Positions 41,534 through 49,476 of a stretch of DNA of 64,000 nt are shown here, in pieces. The position numbers and the translations under genes are program-made. Position 1 is the stretch's first letter. Each line of letters starts with the position of its first letter. Origin of the DNA: Streptomyces cinnabarinus (lineage in GTDB: Bacteria > Actinomycetota > Actinomycetes > Streptomycetales > Streptomycetaceae); the NCBI RefSeq assembly GCF_027270315.1, contig NZ_CP114413.1, forward strand, positions 7,688,001-7,752,000, read 5' to 3'. Under the pieces are notes generated by a model, which was not told the origin of the DNA, searched no databases, and was given only the letters and a program-made list of their open reading frames with translations.

Positions 41534-42733
41534 ATGGCTGACGAGACGATCGGCATCGTCGGCGCGGGCATCGTGGGCCTGGCCACCGGCCGCGAGATCG
41601 CCCTGCGCCGACCCGGCACCCGGGTGGTGGTGCTGGAGAAGGAGCAGGAGCTCGCCGTCCACCAGACCGGCCACAACTCCGGCGTCGTGCACGCCGGGAT
41701 CTACTACCCGCCGGGCAGCCTCAAGGCGGAGCTGACGGTGCGCGGGGTCGCCCTGCTGCGCGAGTACTGCCAGGAGCGGGGCCTGCCGTACGAGGAGGTC
41801 GGCAAGCTGGTCACGGCCGTCCGCGAGGACGAGCTGGGCCGGATGGAGAGCCTCTACGAACGGGCCCGCACCAACCATGTGCCCGAGCTGCGGAAGGTCT
41901 CCAAGGAGGAGATCAGGGAGATCGAGCCCGCGGCCGGAGGGCTCGCCGCGCTGCACTCGCCGCGCACCGCGATCACCGACTACAAGGCCGTCGCCCGCGA
42001 GTACGCCAAGGACATCGAGGCGTCCGGCGGCGAGGTGCGGCTCGGCTTCCCCGTCACCGCGATCACCCAGGTGCCCGGCGGTATCGAGGTGGCCTCCGTC
42101 CAGGACCGGGTCCGGGTGGACCGGCTGGTGCTGTGCGCGGGGCTGCACTCGGACACCGTCGCCCGGCTCGCGCACGACGGACGGGAACCGCGGATCATCC
42201 CCTTCCGGGGCGAGTACATGCTGCTGAAGCCGGAGAAGGCGCGGCTGCTGCGGGGCCTGGTCTATCCGGTGCCCGATCCCCGGTACCCCTTCCTCGGCAT
42301 CCACTTCACCCCGCGAGTCGACGGCACCGTCGAGGTCGGCCCGAACGCCGTCCTGGCGATGTCCAGGGAGGGCTACCGGCTGAGCCAGGTCTCGCCACGG
42401 GACCTCGTGAGCCTCGCCGGCTACCCCGGAGCCTGGCGGATGGCGGCCCAGCACTGGCGTACCGGCATCAAGGAATACCGCGGCTCGCTGTCCAAGCGTG
42501 CCTTCATGCGGGACGCGAGCCTGTACGTGCCCGCCGTGGGCGTCTCCGACGTGGTGCGCGGCGGAGCCGGGGTGCGCGCCCAGGCGCTGGACCGCGACGG
42601 CACGCTCGCCGACGACTTCCGCATCCACCGGGCCGGCCGGGTCACCGCCGTCCGCAACGCGCCCTCACCGGCCGCGACGGCCTCCCTGGCGATCGCCGAG
42701 CACATCGTCGACGCCGTCTTCGGCGACGGCTGA
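41534..42733 (+). CDS. lhgO: L-2-hydroxyglutarate oxidase-type FAD enzyme (LhgO)
   Basis: 399 residues from ATG 41534, with GAAGGAGGAG just upstream. FAD-binding dinucleotide fold GIVGAGIVGLATGREIALRRPG, then HQTGHNSGVVHAGIYYPPGSLKAEL, which is the hallmark of LhgO/YgaF proteins, and LVLCAGLHSDTVARL; substrate loop FRGEYMLLKPEK. The usual reaction is oxidation of L-2-hydroxyglutarate to 2-oxoglutarate. In this cluster it may remove a 2-hydroxy acid made from the aromatic substrate rather than serve metabolite repair. Confidence 0.87.
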   Translation: MADETIGIVGAGIVGLATGREIALRRPGTRVVVLEKEQELAVHQTGHNSGVVHAGIYYPPGSLKAELTVRGVALLREYCQERGLPYEEVGKLVTAVREDELGRMESLYERARTNHVPELRKVSKEEIREIEPAAGGLAALHSPRTAITDYKAVAREYAKDIEASGGEVRLGFPVTAITQVPGGIEVASVQDRVRVDRLVLCAGLHSDTVARLAHDGREPRIIPFRGEYMLLKPEKARLLRGLVYPVPDPRYPFLGIHFTPRVDGTVEVGPNAVLAMSREGYRLSQVSPRDLVSLAGYPGAWRMAAQHWRTGIKEYRGSLSKRAFMRDASLYVPAVGVSDVVRGGAGVRAQALDRDGTLADDFRIHRAGRVTAVRNAPSPAATASLAIAEHIVDAVFGDG

Positions 42734-42782
42734 TCCAGACCGCTCGGGCAATCAGTGAATGCCCTGCACAGAGCGGTATTTC

Positions 42783-42839
42783 GCGCAACAACAGCTTGCG
42801 CTCCCGGGGCTCGGCAAGGGCTCCCGCCCCGCCTAGCGT
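42783..42839 (+). promoter_or_regulatory. LysR-type site and -10 of the amidohydrolase operon
   Basis: GCGCAA-N7-TTGCGC (42783-42801) is a perfect inverted repeat and contains the same GCAA-N7-TTGC core as two other promoters. TAGCGT (42834-42839) is the -10, placing the site near -54. Confidence 0.55.
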
Positions 42840-42887
42840 TCCCTCCGCAGCACCCCACCGCCCCGTTCGACAGAAAGAGTTGAGGCC

Positions 42888-43748
42888 ATGTTCGTCGTCG
42901 ACACGCAGATCCACATCTGGAAGGAAGAGACCCCGGACCGCCCCTGGGTGCCCGGGGCCCGCGAGCGGATCCGCCTCAACGGCCACCGCGAGGACCCCTT
43001 CTCCTACGAGGAGGCCCTGGAGCTGATGGACGAGGCCGGCGTCAACCGGGCGCTGATCCTCCCGCCGTCCTGGGAGGGCGACCGCATCGACTACGCCCTG
43101 GAGGCCTGCGAGGCCCACCCGGACCGGTTCGGCATCATGGCCCGCATCCCGCAGAACAAGCCCGAAGAGGGCAAGGCGATGCTGGCGGACTTCGCCCAGA
43201 ACCCGCATGTGAAGGGCACCCGGCTCACCTTCCACCGGCCGCAGGACCGCAACTGGATGATCGACGGCACCAACGACTGGTACTGGCCGATCGCCGAGGA
43301 GCTCGGCATCCCCACCATGGTCCACGCCCCGATCTGGAAGCGGGAGCTCGGCGAGATCGCCGCGAAGCACCCCGAGCTGAAGATCATCATCGACCACATG
43401 GGCATCATGGCCCGCTGTGTCGACGACGCGATCGGCTACTGGGTCCAGGAGACCGCCGATCTCGCCGCCCACCCGAACATCTACGTCAAGGTCTCGGCGC
43501 TGCCGGGCTACTCGACGCAGCCGTTCCCCAACAACAACATCCAGCAGTACGTGCGCGAGATGGTCGACCGGATGGGCCCGCAGCGCTGCTTCTACGGCAC
43601 CGACATCACCCGGCTGCTCGGCCACGGCATCACCTACACCGACACCATCGAGCAGTTCACCAAGCACTGGGACTTCACCCCCGAAGAGCTCGAATGGATC
43701 ATGGGCCGGGGTATCTCCGAGGTCCTGAACTGGCCGATCGAGGGCTGA
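42888..43748 (+). CDS. Amidohydrolase 2-family TIM-barrel protein
   Basis: 286 residues. Amidohydrolase barrel of the COG2159/COG3618 kind: VVDTQIHIW at strand 1, MVHAPIWKRELGEIA, IIIDHMGIMAR and FYGTDITRLLGHG with the late Asp. The first-strand motif is Asp-x-Gln-x-His instead of Asp-x-His-x-His, so the usual metal site is incomplete, as in a subset that includes metal-free lactonases. Relatives are ACMSD-type decarboxylases and pyrone or lactone hydrolases. First of a three-gene operon with a ThDP enzyme and an Ldh-type dehydrogenase. Confidence 0.87.
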   Translation: MFVVDTQIHIWKEETPDRPWVPGARERIRLNGHREDPFSYEEALELMDEAGVNRALILPPSWEGDRIDYALEACEAHPDRFGIMARIPQNKPEEGKAMLADFAQNPHVKGTRLTFHRPQDRNWMIDGTNDWYWPIAEELGIPTMVHAPIWKRELGEIAAKHPELKIIIDHMGIMARCVDDAIGYWVQETADLAAHPNIYVKVSALPGYSTQPFPNNNIQQYVREMVDRMGPQRCFYGTDITRLLGHGITYTDTIEQFTKHWDFTPEELEWIMGRGISEVLNWPIEG

Positions 43749-43749
43749 C

Positions 43750-45453
43750 ATGACCGACACCGAGCACCTGGACGGCGGTGACGCCGCCGTCGCCGCCCTC
43801 ACCGCCGCCGGCGCCGACCACATCTTCTGCGCGTCGGGGTCCGAATGGGCCCCCGTGTGGGAGTCGCTGGCCCGGCACCACCGCGACGGACTGCCCTGCC
43901 CCGGGTATCTGGACCTGACCCACGAGACGGTCGCCGTGGGCATGGCCACCGGCTACGGCCTGATCACCCGCCGCCCGCAGGGCGTGCTGCTGCACGCGGC
44001 CCCCGGCCTGCTCCAGGGCTCGATGGCCGTGCACGGCGCCCTGCTCGCCGGGGTGCCGATGGTGGTCGCCTCCTCGGAGTCGGCCACCTACGGCGACGGC
44101 CCGGGGAAGGACCCGGGCGGCCAGTGGTACCGCAACCTGTCGATCGTGGGCGGCCCGCACGGCGTCGCGAGTCCGTTCACCAAGTGGTCCAACGAGGCGG
44201 CCAGTGTCCACACCCTGCCCACGATGATCACGAGGGCGGCGGAGCTGGCCTGGCGGGCCCCGGCGGGACCGGCGTATCTGAACATCCCGCTGGAGATCCT
44301 CCTGGAGGAGTGGGACGGCCGTGAGGCCAAGCCCGTCGTCCCGCCCGGCTCCACGCACAGCTCGCCCGAAGAGGCCGACGCGGTCGCGCAGTTGATCCGC
44401 GAGGCCGTCAACCCGGTGATCGTCACGGAGACTTCGGGGCGTGAGTCGGGCGGCTGGGAGGCTCTCGTCGCCTTCGCCGAGGCCTGGAACATCCCGGTCG
44501 TCGAGCCCGACTCGGCGGTGTGCGGCAACTTCCCGCGCACCCACCCGCTGCACGCAGGCAGCGACATCGGGCCCTGGATGGACGAGGCGGACCTGATCCT
44601 GCTGGTCAACTGCCGGGCGCCCTTCTACCCACCGTCACGCCGGCCCTCGAAGGCACGGATCGTCGTCATCGACGAGGTGCCGCAGCGCCCGCACATCACC
44701 TACCAAGTCCTGTTCGCGGACCGGTACTTGGAGGGCAACGTCGCCAACAGCCTGCGCCAGCTCGCCAAGCGGGCGAAGGACCTGGACGCGGCGGCGGTCA
44801 CCGCCCGGCGTGCGGCACAGGAGGAGCGGCACGCGGGGGAGCGGGCCGCGATCGCGGCGGCCGAGGCGAAGGCCGCCGAAGCGGCCGGGGGCATCGATCC
44901 CGTGATGGTGGCCGCCACGCTGCGGCGGCTGCTGGACGGGGAGGACGCGATCGTCGTCGACGAGACCATCACCCACAGCCGGATCGTCAAGCGGCACCTG
45001 CGGAACGACGCCCCCGACTCGTACTTCTACGTCCAGGGCGGTCTCGGCCAGGGCATGGCGGTCGCGCTGGGCGTCAAACTCGCCGCCCGGGAGCGGCCGG
45101 TGGTGCTCACCATCGGCGACGGCGCCTTCACCTACAACCCGGTGATCCCGTCCTACGACGCCTCGCGGGCATACGAACTGCCGTTGCTGATCGTCGTCTT
45201 CAACAACCGTGTCTACAAGTCGATGAATCTCAACCACCGTCGCTTCTACCCCGACGGCGCGGCCGCCGGGACGGGGGAGTGGCTCGGCACCGATCTGCAC
45301 CGGCTGCCGCGGCTCGCCTCCTTCGCCGAGCCGTTCGGGATGCACACCGAGACCGTCGACGCGCCCGACGCCCTCGCTCCCGCCCTGGAGCGCGCCCTCA
45401 AGGCCGTGGCGGAGGGCACCACGGCCGTCGTCGACGTGCTCGTCACCCGCTGA
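43750..45453 (+). CDS. Thiamine diphosphate-dependent enzyme (IlvB/benzoylformate-decarboxylase-like)
   Basis: 567 residues, three ThDP-enzyme domains. N-terminal PYR domain with the activating Glu in DLTHETVAVGMATGYGLIT; central domain NPVIVTETSGR; C-terminal PP domain with GDGAFTYNPVIPSYDASRA and FNNRVYKS, the GDG...NN diphosphate/Mg motif. Length and layout fit 2-oxo-acid decarboxylases or carboligases. It starts 2 nt after the amidohydrolase stop. Probable role is decarboxylation of a 2-oxo acid from the aromatic pathway; acetolactate synthesis is unlikely given the context. Confidence 0.88.
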   Translation: MTDTEHLDGGDAAVAALTAAGADHIFCASGSEWAPVWESLARHHRDGLPCPGYLDLTHETVAVGMATGYGLITRRPQGVLLHAAPGLLQGSMAVHGALLAGVPMVVASSESATYGDGPGKDPGGQWYRNLSIVGGPHGVASPFTKWSNEAASVHTLPTMITRAAELAWRAPAGPAYLNIPLEILLEEWDGREAKPVVPPGSTHSSPEEADAVAQLIREAVNPVIVTETSGRESGGWEALVAFAEAWNIPVVEPDSAVCGNFPRTHPLHAGSDIGPWMDEADLILLVNCRAPFYPPSRRPSKARIVVIDEVPQRPHITYQVLFADRYLEGNVANSLRQLAKRAKDLDAAAVTARRAAQEERHAGERAAIAAAEAKAAEAAGGIDPVMVAATLRRLLDGEDAIVVDETITHSRIVKRHLRNDAPDSYFYVQGGLGQGMAVALGVKLAARERPVVLTIGDGAFTYNPVIPSYDASRAYELPLLIVVFNNRVYKSMNLNHRRFYPDGAAAGTGEWLGTDLHRLPRLASFAEPFGMHTETVDAPDALAPALERALKAVAEGTTAVVDVLVTR

Positions 45454-45488
45454 ACCACCCCTGATCCAGCTGAACCACCCTGATCTAG
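45450..45488 (+). repeat. Imperfect 20-bp tandem duplication at a stop codon
   Basis: CTGAACCACCCCTGATCCAG (45450-45469) is followed at once by a 19-bp near copy (45470-45488) lacking one C and with one T for C. The first copy contains the stop codon of the ThDP-enzyme gene. Confidence 0.8.
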
Positions 45489-45495
45489 GAGAACC

Positions 45496-46530
45496 ATGTC
45501 CCACCGGAAGCTCGTGCCCGCAGGGGAGTTGCGGGACTTCTCCGCGGCCCTGCTGGAGCAGGGCGGCCTGAGTGCCGAGCACGCCCGCACCACCGCCGAG
45601 GTGTTCGTCTGGGCCGCGCTGCGCGGCGTCGACTCGCACGGCATCGCCCGGGTCCCGGCCTATCTGGAGCTGTTGGCCAAGGGGGTGGCCAATGCGCGGC
45701 CCGAGCTCGGCGTCGAGTCGACCACCCCGGCCGCGGCGGTCCTGGACGCCGACCGCGCCCCCGGGCCGGTGGCGCTGAGCGCCGCCGCGGACGAGGCGGT
45801 GACCCGGGCGAAGGTGACCGGCATCGCCTCGGTGGGGGTGCGCCGTACCGTGCACACCGGGGCCATCGGCTACTACGTGTCCCGGATCGCCGAGCAGGGC
45901 CTGGTCGGCATCGGGTTCGTGGCCGGTATGCCCAACATGGGCTACACCGGCGTCAAGGGCGCCGCCGTCGCCACCAGCCCGCTCGCCATCGCCGTACCGG
46001 CGAAGGAGCACGCCCCGCTGCTGCTCGACATGGCCACCGCCACCGTCGCGCTCGGCAGGATCCGCCAGGCGAAGGCGAACGGAACCCCCCTGCCCGAGGG
46101 CGCGGCCGCCACCGAGGACGGCACCCCGACGACCGACCCCGAGCAGGCGGTCATGCCGCTGCCCCTGGGCGGCGCCAAGGGCTCGGGCATGTCCCTGGCC
46201 TTCGAGATCCTCACCAGCGTGCTCGTCGGCGCGCCGATCTTCGCCGCCTTCCACTCGGACGACCCGCAAGGGCGCAAGCACCGCCAGAACGCCCTGCTCA
46301 TCGCCGTGGACCCGGCGGCCTTCGGTGACCCGGACGCCTTCACGGCGTCGGTGGACGAGACCCTGGCCACGCTCAAGGGGCTGCCCACCGACAGCGGCGT
46401 GTACTACCCGGGCGAGCGCAGCGCCGCGGTGGCCGTCGAGCGGGCCGAGCAGGGGATCCCGGTCGCGCCGAAGGTCTGGCGCGAGCTGACCGAGGCCGCG
46501 GGGAGGTTCGGTATCGAACCACCCGCGTGA
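45496..46530 (+). CDS. Ldh-family (malate/L-lactate/sulfolactate type) oxidoreductase
   Basis: 344 residues from ATG 45496 (TAGGAG upstream). Ldh_2 family, a non-Rossmann NAD(P) fold: VDSHGIARVPAYLELL, VGVRRTVHTGAIGYYVSRIAEQG, VATSPLAIAVPAKEHAPLLLDMATATVA and PLGGAKGSGMSLAFEIL. Catalytic His in the DSHG and HTGA segments and an Asp in LDMAT fit. The family oxidises 2-hydroxy acids such as malate, ureidoglycolate or sulfolactate. It closes the catabolic operon and probably supplies the 2-oxo acid used by the ThDP enzyme. Confidence 0.9.
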   Translation: MSHRKLVPAGELRDFSAALLEQGGLSAEHARTTAEVFVWAALRGVDSHGIARVPAYLELLAKGVANARPELGVESTTPAAAVLDADRAPGPVALSAAADEAVTRAKVTGIASVGVRRTVHTGAIGYYVSRIAEQGLVGIGFVAGMPNMGYTGVKGAAVATSPLAIAVPAKEHAPLLLDMATATVALGRIRQAKANGTPLPEGAAATEDGTPTTDPEQAVMPLPLGGAKGSGMSLAFEILTSVLVGAPIFAAFHSDDPQGRKHRQNALLIAVDPAAFGDPDAFTASVDETLATLKGLPTDSGVYYPGERSAAVAVERAEQGIPVAPKVWRELTEAAGRFGIEPPA

Positions 46531-46537
46531 ACAGACC

Positions 46538-46611
46538 GTCGCCGGCCGTCATGAGGGCCGGCCGGCGACTCGGGGGCCGGGCGCCCGCCGTCATGTCAGG
46601 GGACGGCGGGC
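46538..46611. terminator. Two tandem hairpins between convergent genes
   Basis: GTCGCCGGCC/GGCCGGCGAC (46538-46547, 46560-46569) and GCCCGCCGTC/GACGGCGGGC (46583-46592, 46602-46611) are two perfect 10-bp stems. They fill the gap between the convergent Ldh-type and TetR genes and should stop transcription from both sides. Confidence 0.75.
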
Positions 46612-46626
46612 GTTCCGCGTTCCCGT

Positions 46627-47202
46627 TCAGCGGGCCGTGCGCACCCCGTCCAGGGCGATGGCGAGAACCCGGTCGCGCTGGGCGTCGTCGGTGAAGGTCG
46701 TCGCGGTGACACCCGCGACCAGGCGCAGCAGATCACCGAAGTCCATGTCCGCGCGCGCCACGCCCGCCCGCTGCGCCCGCTCCAGGAGCGGCCCGCCCGC
46801 CGCGTACATCGAGTCACGGCAGGCGTCGAAGATCTCCGACTGGTCGTCCAGCGCCTCGCGCACGGCCCGCTTGGTGACCATGTAGCCGGTGAACCGGTGG
46901 AGCCACGTGGTGAGGGCCTCCCACGGCTCCAGCCCGGCGACCTCCCGCGCGACCTGGACCAGGTCGTTCACCTCGCCCGCGTACACGCTCTCGAAGAGAT
47001 CGCGCCGGGTGGGGAAGTTCCGGTAGAGGGTGCCGATGCCCACGCCGGCGCGCTTGGCGATGTCCTCCAGGGAGGCATCCGCGCCGTTCTCGGCGAAGGC
47101 GTCGCGGGCGGCGGCGAGCAGGGCGTCGTAGTTGCGGGCGGCGTCCTTACGGTGCGGGCGCCGGGCCGCGACGATCTCGCTGACGGGGAACTGGGCGGAC
47201 AC
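46627..47202 (-). CDS. TetR-family regulator
   Basis: 191 residues from GTG 47202 (GGGAGG 5 nt upstream). N-terminal HTH: NYDALLAAARDAFAENGADASLEDIAKRAGVGIGTLYRNFPTRRDLFESVY, all classical TetR positions; the C-terminal helical domain (TWLHRFTGYMVTKRAVREAL) is the drug or ligand pocket. It is divergent from an efflux gene, with two matching palindromes between them. Confidence 0.93.
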   Translation of the reverse strand: MSAQFPVSEIVAARRPHRKDAARNYDALLAAARDAFAENGADASLEDIAKRAGVGIGTLYRNFPTRRDLFESVYAGEVNDLVQVAREVAGLEPWEALTTWLHRFTGYMVTKRAVREALDDQSEIFDACRDSMYAAGGPLLERAQRAGVARADMDFGDLLRLVAGVTATTFTDDAQRDRVLAIALDGVRTAR

Positions 47203-47261
47203 GGCTGCCTCCCGGAGGAAGTCGGAGGGAACGTCGGAGAGAGCTTCGGACAGGGTCCCGA

Positions 47262-47307
47262 TTGAAGCGGAGGGTTGCCTCCGCTAGAGTGGAGGAGTAC
47301 CTCCACT
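47262..47307 (+). promoter_or_regulatory. Efflux promoter with two TetR operators
   Basis: AGCGGAGG-N4-CCTCCGCT (47266-47285) and AGTGGAGG-N4-CCTCCACT (47288-47307) are perfect inverted repeats, identical but for one base per arm, with centres 22 bp apart (two helical turns). TTGAAG (47262-47267), a 17-bp spacer and TAGAGT (47285-47290) form the promoter. Operator 1 covers the spacer and operator 2 the start site. Confidence 0.8.
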
Positions 47308-47330
47308 TTATCAGTCGGAGAGGCCCCCTC

Positions 47331-48773
47331 ATGCCCCGCTCCTCCACGCGGCTCACCTTCGCGGTCCTCGCGACGGGTGCCGCGGTGTTCTCCATGCTCC
47401 AGTCGCTGATCGCGCCGGCCCTGCCGACCGTGCAGCAGGAGCTGCACGCCTCGCAGTCCACCGCGACCTGGGTGATGACCGCGTATCTGCTGTCCGCCTC
47501 GGTCTTCACCCCGATCCTCGGCCGGGTCGGCGATCTGATCGGCAAGAAGCGCACCCTCGTCGCCGTGCTGTTCGTCGTCGCGCTCGGCTGTCTGCTCGCC
47601 GCGCTCGCCCCGAGCATCGGCGTCCTGATCGCTGCCCGCGTCGTCCAGGGTGTCGGTGGTGCCCTGTTCCCGCTGTCCTTCGGCATCATCCGGGACGAGT
47701 TCGCGCCCGGTGCGGTCGCCCGCAGCATCAGCAACCTGTCCGCCGTGATCGCCGCGGGCGGCGGCGTCGGCATGGTCGCCGCCGGACCCGTCATCACCGC
47801 CCTCGACTACCGCTGGCTGTTCTGGATCCCGGTCGGCGTCGTCGCGGTGACCACCCTGATCGCCCTGCGCTACGTCCCCGAGTCCGTCACCCGAGCCCGC
47901 GGCAGCGTCAACTGGACCGGCGCCGTACTGCTCTCGGCCTGGCTCGTCGCCCTGCTGCTGCCGATCAGCCAGGCGAGCGTGTGGGGCTGGACCTCCGCCC
48001 GGACCCTCGGCCTGTTCGCCGCCGCGCTCGCGCTGTTCGCGCTGTGGCTGTACAGCGAGGCCCGCTCCCGCACCCCGCTGATCGACCAGAAGGTGATGCG
48101 GCTGCCCGCGGTGTGGACCACCAACACCGCCGCCCTGCTCTTCGGCTCGGGCATGTACGCGATCTGGTCCTTCCTGCCGGGCTTCGTCCAGACCCCGGCC
48201 TCGGCCGGGTACGGCTTCGGGGCGAGCGTCACCGAGTCCGGTCTGCTCATGCTGCCGATGCTGGTCGCGATGTTCCTCTCCGGAGTCCTCGGCGGCCGGC
48301 TCCAGCCCGTCGTCGGCGCCAAGGCGCTGCTCACCGCCGGGGCCGCGCTCGGCGCCCTCGCCTGCGGCTTCCTGGCCCTGTGGCACGACGAACGCTGGCA
48401 AGTCGGCTTCGTCGCGGGTGTGTTCGGGCTCGGCATCGGGCTCGCCTTCGCCTCGATGGCCAACCTCATCGTGGGCAGCGTGCCGCCCGAGCAGACCGGC
48501 GCAGCGACCGGGATGAACGCCAACATCCGCACCATCGGCGGCTCGATCGGCGCCGCGGTCACCAGCGTCCTGGTCACCAGCAGCCTGCAGCCCTCGGGCC
48601 TGCCGTACGCCTCCGGCTACACCCACGGCTTCACCCTGCTGGCCGTGCTCTGCCTGGCCGCGGCACTCGCCGCCCTGCTGGTCCCCGCCACCCGCGCCCC
48701 GCGCCCGTCGACGCCCGTCCGGGGACGGGGGCGCACACCGGAGCAGACAGGAGCATCCACCCGCATACGGTAA
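47331..48773 (+). CDS. MFS drug efflux transporter (DHA2/EmrB-QacA type)
   Basis: 480 residues from ATG 47331 (GGAGAGG upstream), fourteen predicted helices. Motifs: TWVMTAYLLSASVFTPILGRVGDLIGKKRT (motif A), RVVQGVGGALFPLSFGIIRDE (motif C region) and GAATGMNANIRTIGGSIGAAV. It ends in a charged Pro/Arg-rich cytoplasmic tail. Control by the divergent TetR protein points to inducible export of a toxic compound. The neighbouring aromatic pathways make an aromatic intermediate or antibiotic plausible. Confidence 0.92.
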   Translation: MPRSSTRLTFAVLATGAAVFSMLQSLIAPALPTVQQELHASQSTATWVMTAYLLSASVFTPILGRVGDLIGKKRTLVAVLFVVALGCLLAALAPSIGVLIAARVVQGVGGALFPLSFGIIRDEFAPGAVARSISNLSAVIAAGGGVGMVAAGPVITALDYRWLFWIPVGVVAVTTLIALRYVPESVTRARGSVNWTGAVLLSAWLVALLLPISQASVWGWTSARTLGLFAAALALFALWLYSEARSRTPLIDQKVMRLPAVWTTNTAALLFGSGMYAIWSFLPGFVQTPASAGYGFGASVTESGLLMLPMLVAMFLSGVLGGRLQPVVGAKALLTAGAALGALACGFLALWHDERWQVGFVAGVFGLGIGLAFASMANLIVGSVPPEQTGAATGMNANIRTIGGSIGAAVTSVLVTSSLQPSGLPYASGYTHGFTLLAVLCLAAALAALLVPATRAPRPSTPVRGRGRTPEQTGASTRIR

Positions 48774-48817
48774 GGTTTACCTGCGCGTTCTCGCGGGTCA
48801 CCGCGAGATGGGCGCAC

Positions 48818-48891
<74 letters not shown>

Positions 48892-48898
48892 CGGTGCG

Positions 48899-48936
48899 AA
48901 GGGCCTTCGTGGGCAGCAGTCCGCGGGGGCCCTTTT
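48899..48936 (+). terminator. Terminator of the tRNA gene
   Basis: AAGGGCC (48899-48905) pairs with GGCCCTT (48928-48934), followed by TT, giving an intrinsic-type hairpin with a 22-nt loop shortly after the tRNA. Confidence 0.6.
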
Positions 48937-48963
48937 CCTATGGGCACGGTCCTATGGGCACGG
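48936..48963 (+). repeat. Exact 14-bp tandem duplication
   Basis: TCCTATGGGCACGG occurs twice head to tail (48936-48949, 48950-48963). The second copy contains the stop codon of the lipoprotein gene; the first adjoins the tRNA terminator. Confidence 0.9.
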
Positions 48964-49476
48964 GACGGTGAACCCCTCGTGGCCGACGACGTTCACCGGC
49001 AGCGGTTCGGCGGTGGGGTCCGAGACGCGGCGCGCCGCCGTGACCGTACAGATGATCTGGGCCGCACCGAGGTCGCTCAACTCACCCGAGGACGACAGGC
49101 CGACGGAGATGGAGTCGTCCCGCTCGGTCACCGTCAGCAGGTCCGGCCGGGGGCGCTCCCGGGGCGCGAGGCTGGCGCCGCCCGGCGGGTCGGGGGTCGG
49201 CATGCCGGTGAGCAGCGGGAGTTCGGTGGTGAGCCGCTTGCCGCGCTCGGCGTCGTCCGGGCCGAGCAGCAGCACCCGCAGGGCGTCCTCGACCTCGACC
49301 GGCGCGCCGATCTGCCGAGGCACGGCGATCAGCTCGCCGTTCACCACGAAGTAGACGCCGATCGTCGGCACCACCCCACTCGCGGGACCGCCCGCCTCCA
49401 CCACACCGGTCGTGGGGATGCCGCAGGAGGTGAGCGCGCACAGGGACAGGGCGGCGAGGAGGCGTGGAGGTCTCAT
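48952..49476 (-). CDS. Lipoprotein associated with a two-component system (GerMN/LpqB-like)
   Basis: 174 residues from ATG 49476, overlapping the histidine-kinase stop (ATGA). A short signal with lipobox ALTSC places it outside the membrane. The rest resembles a GerMN/LpqB-type domain: VYFVVNGELIAVPRQIGAPVEVEDALRVLLLGP and LGAAQIICTVTA. A lipoprotein coded directly after the kinase, as with CseA and the AfsQ system, may modulate signal sensing. Confidence 0.85.
   Translation of the reverse strand: MRPPRLLAALSLCALTSCGIPTTGVVEAGGPASGVVPTIGVYFVVNGELIAVPRQIGAPVEVEDALRVLLLGPDDAERGKRLTTELPLLTGMPTPDPPGGASLAPRERPRPDLLTVTERDDSISVGLSSSGELSDLGAAQIICTVTAARRVSDPTAEPLPVNVVGHEGFTVPCP

Noticed and set aside
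43750..46530. Sulfolactate/sulfopyruvate (ComC/ComDE-like) pathway
   Set aside because: The Ldh-family protein would fit, but the ThDP enzyme is a full 567-residue protein and no sulfonate-specific genes are present.
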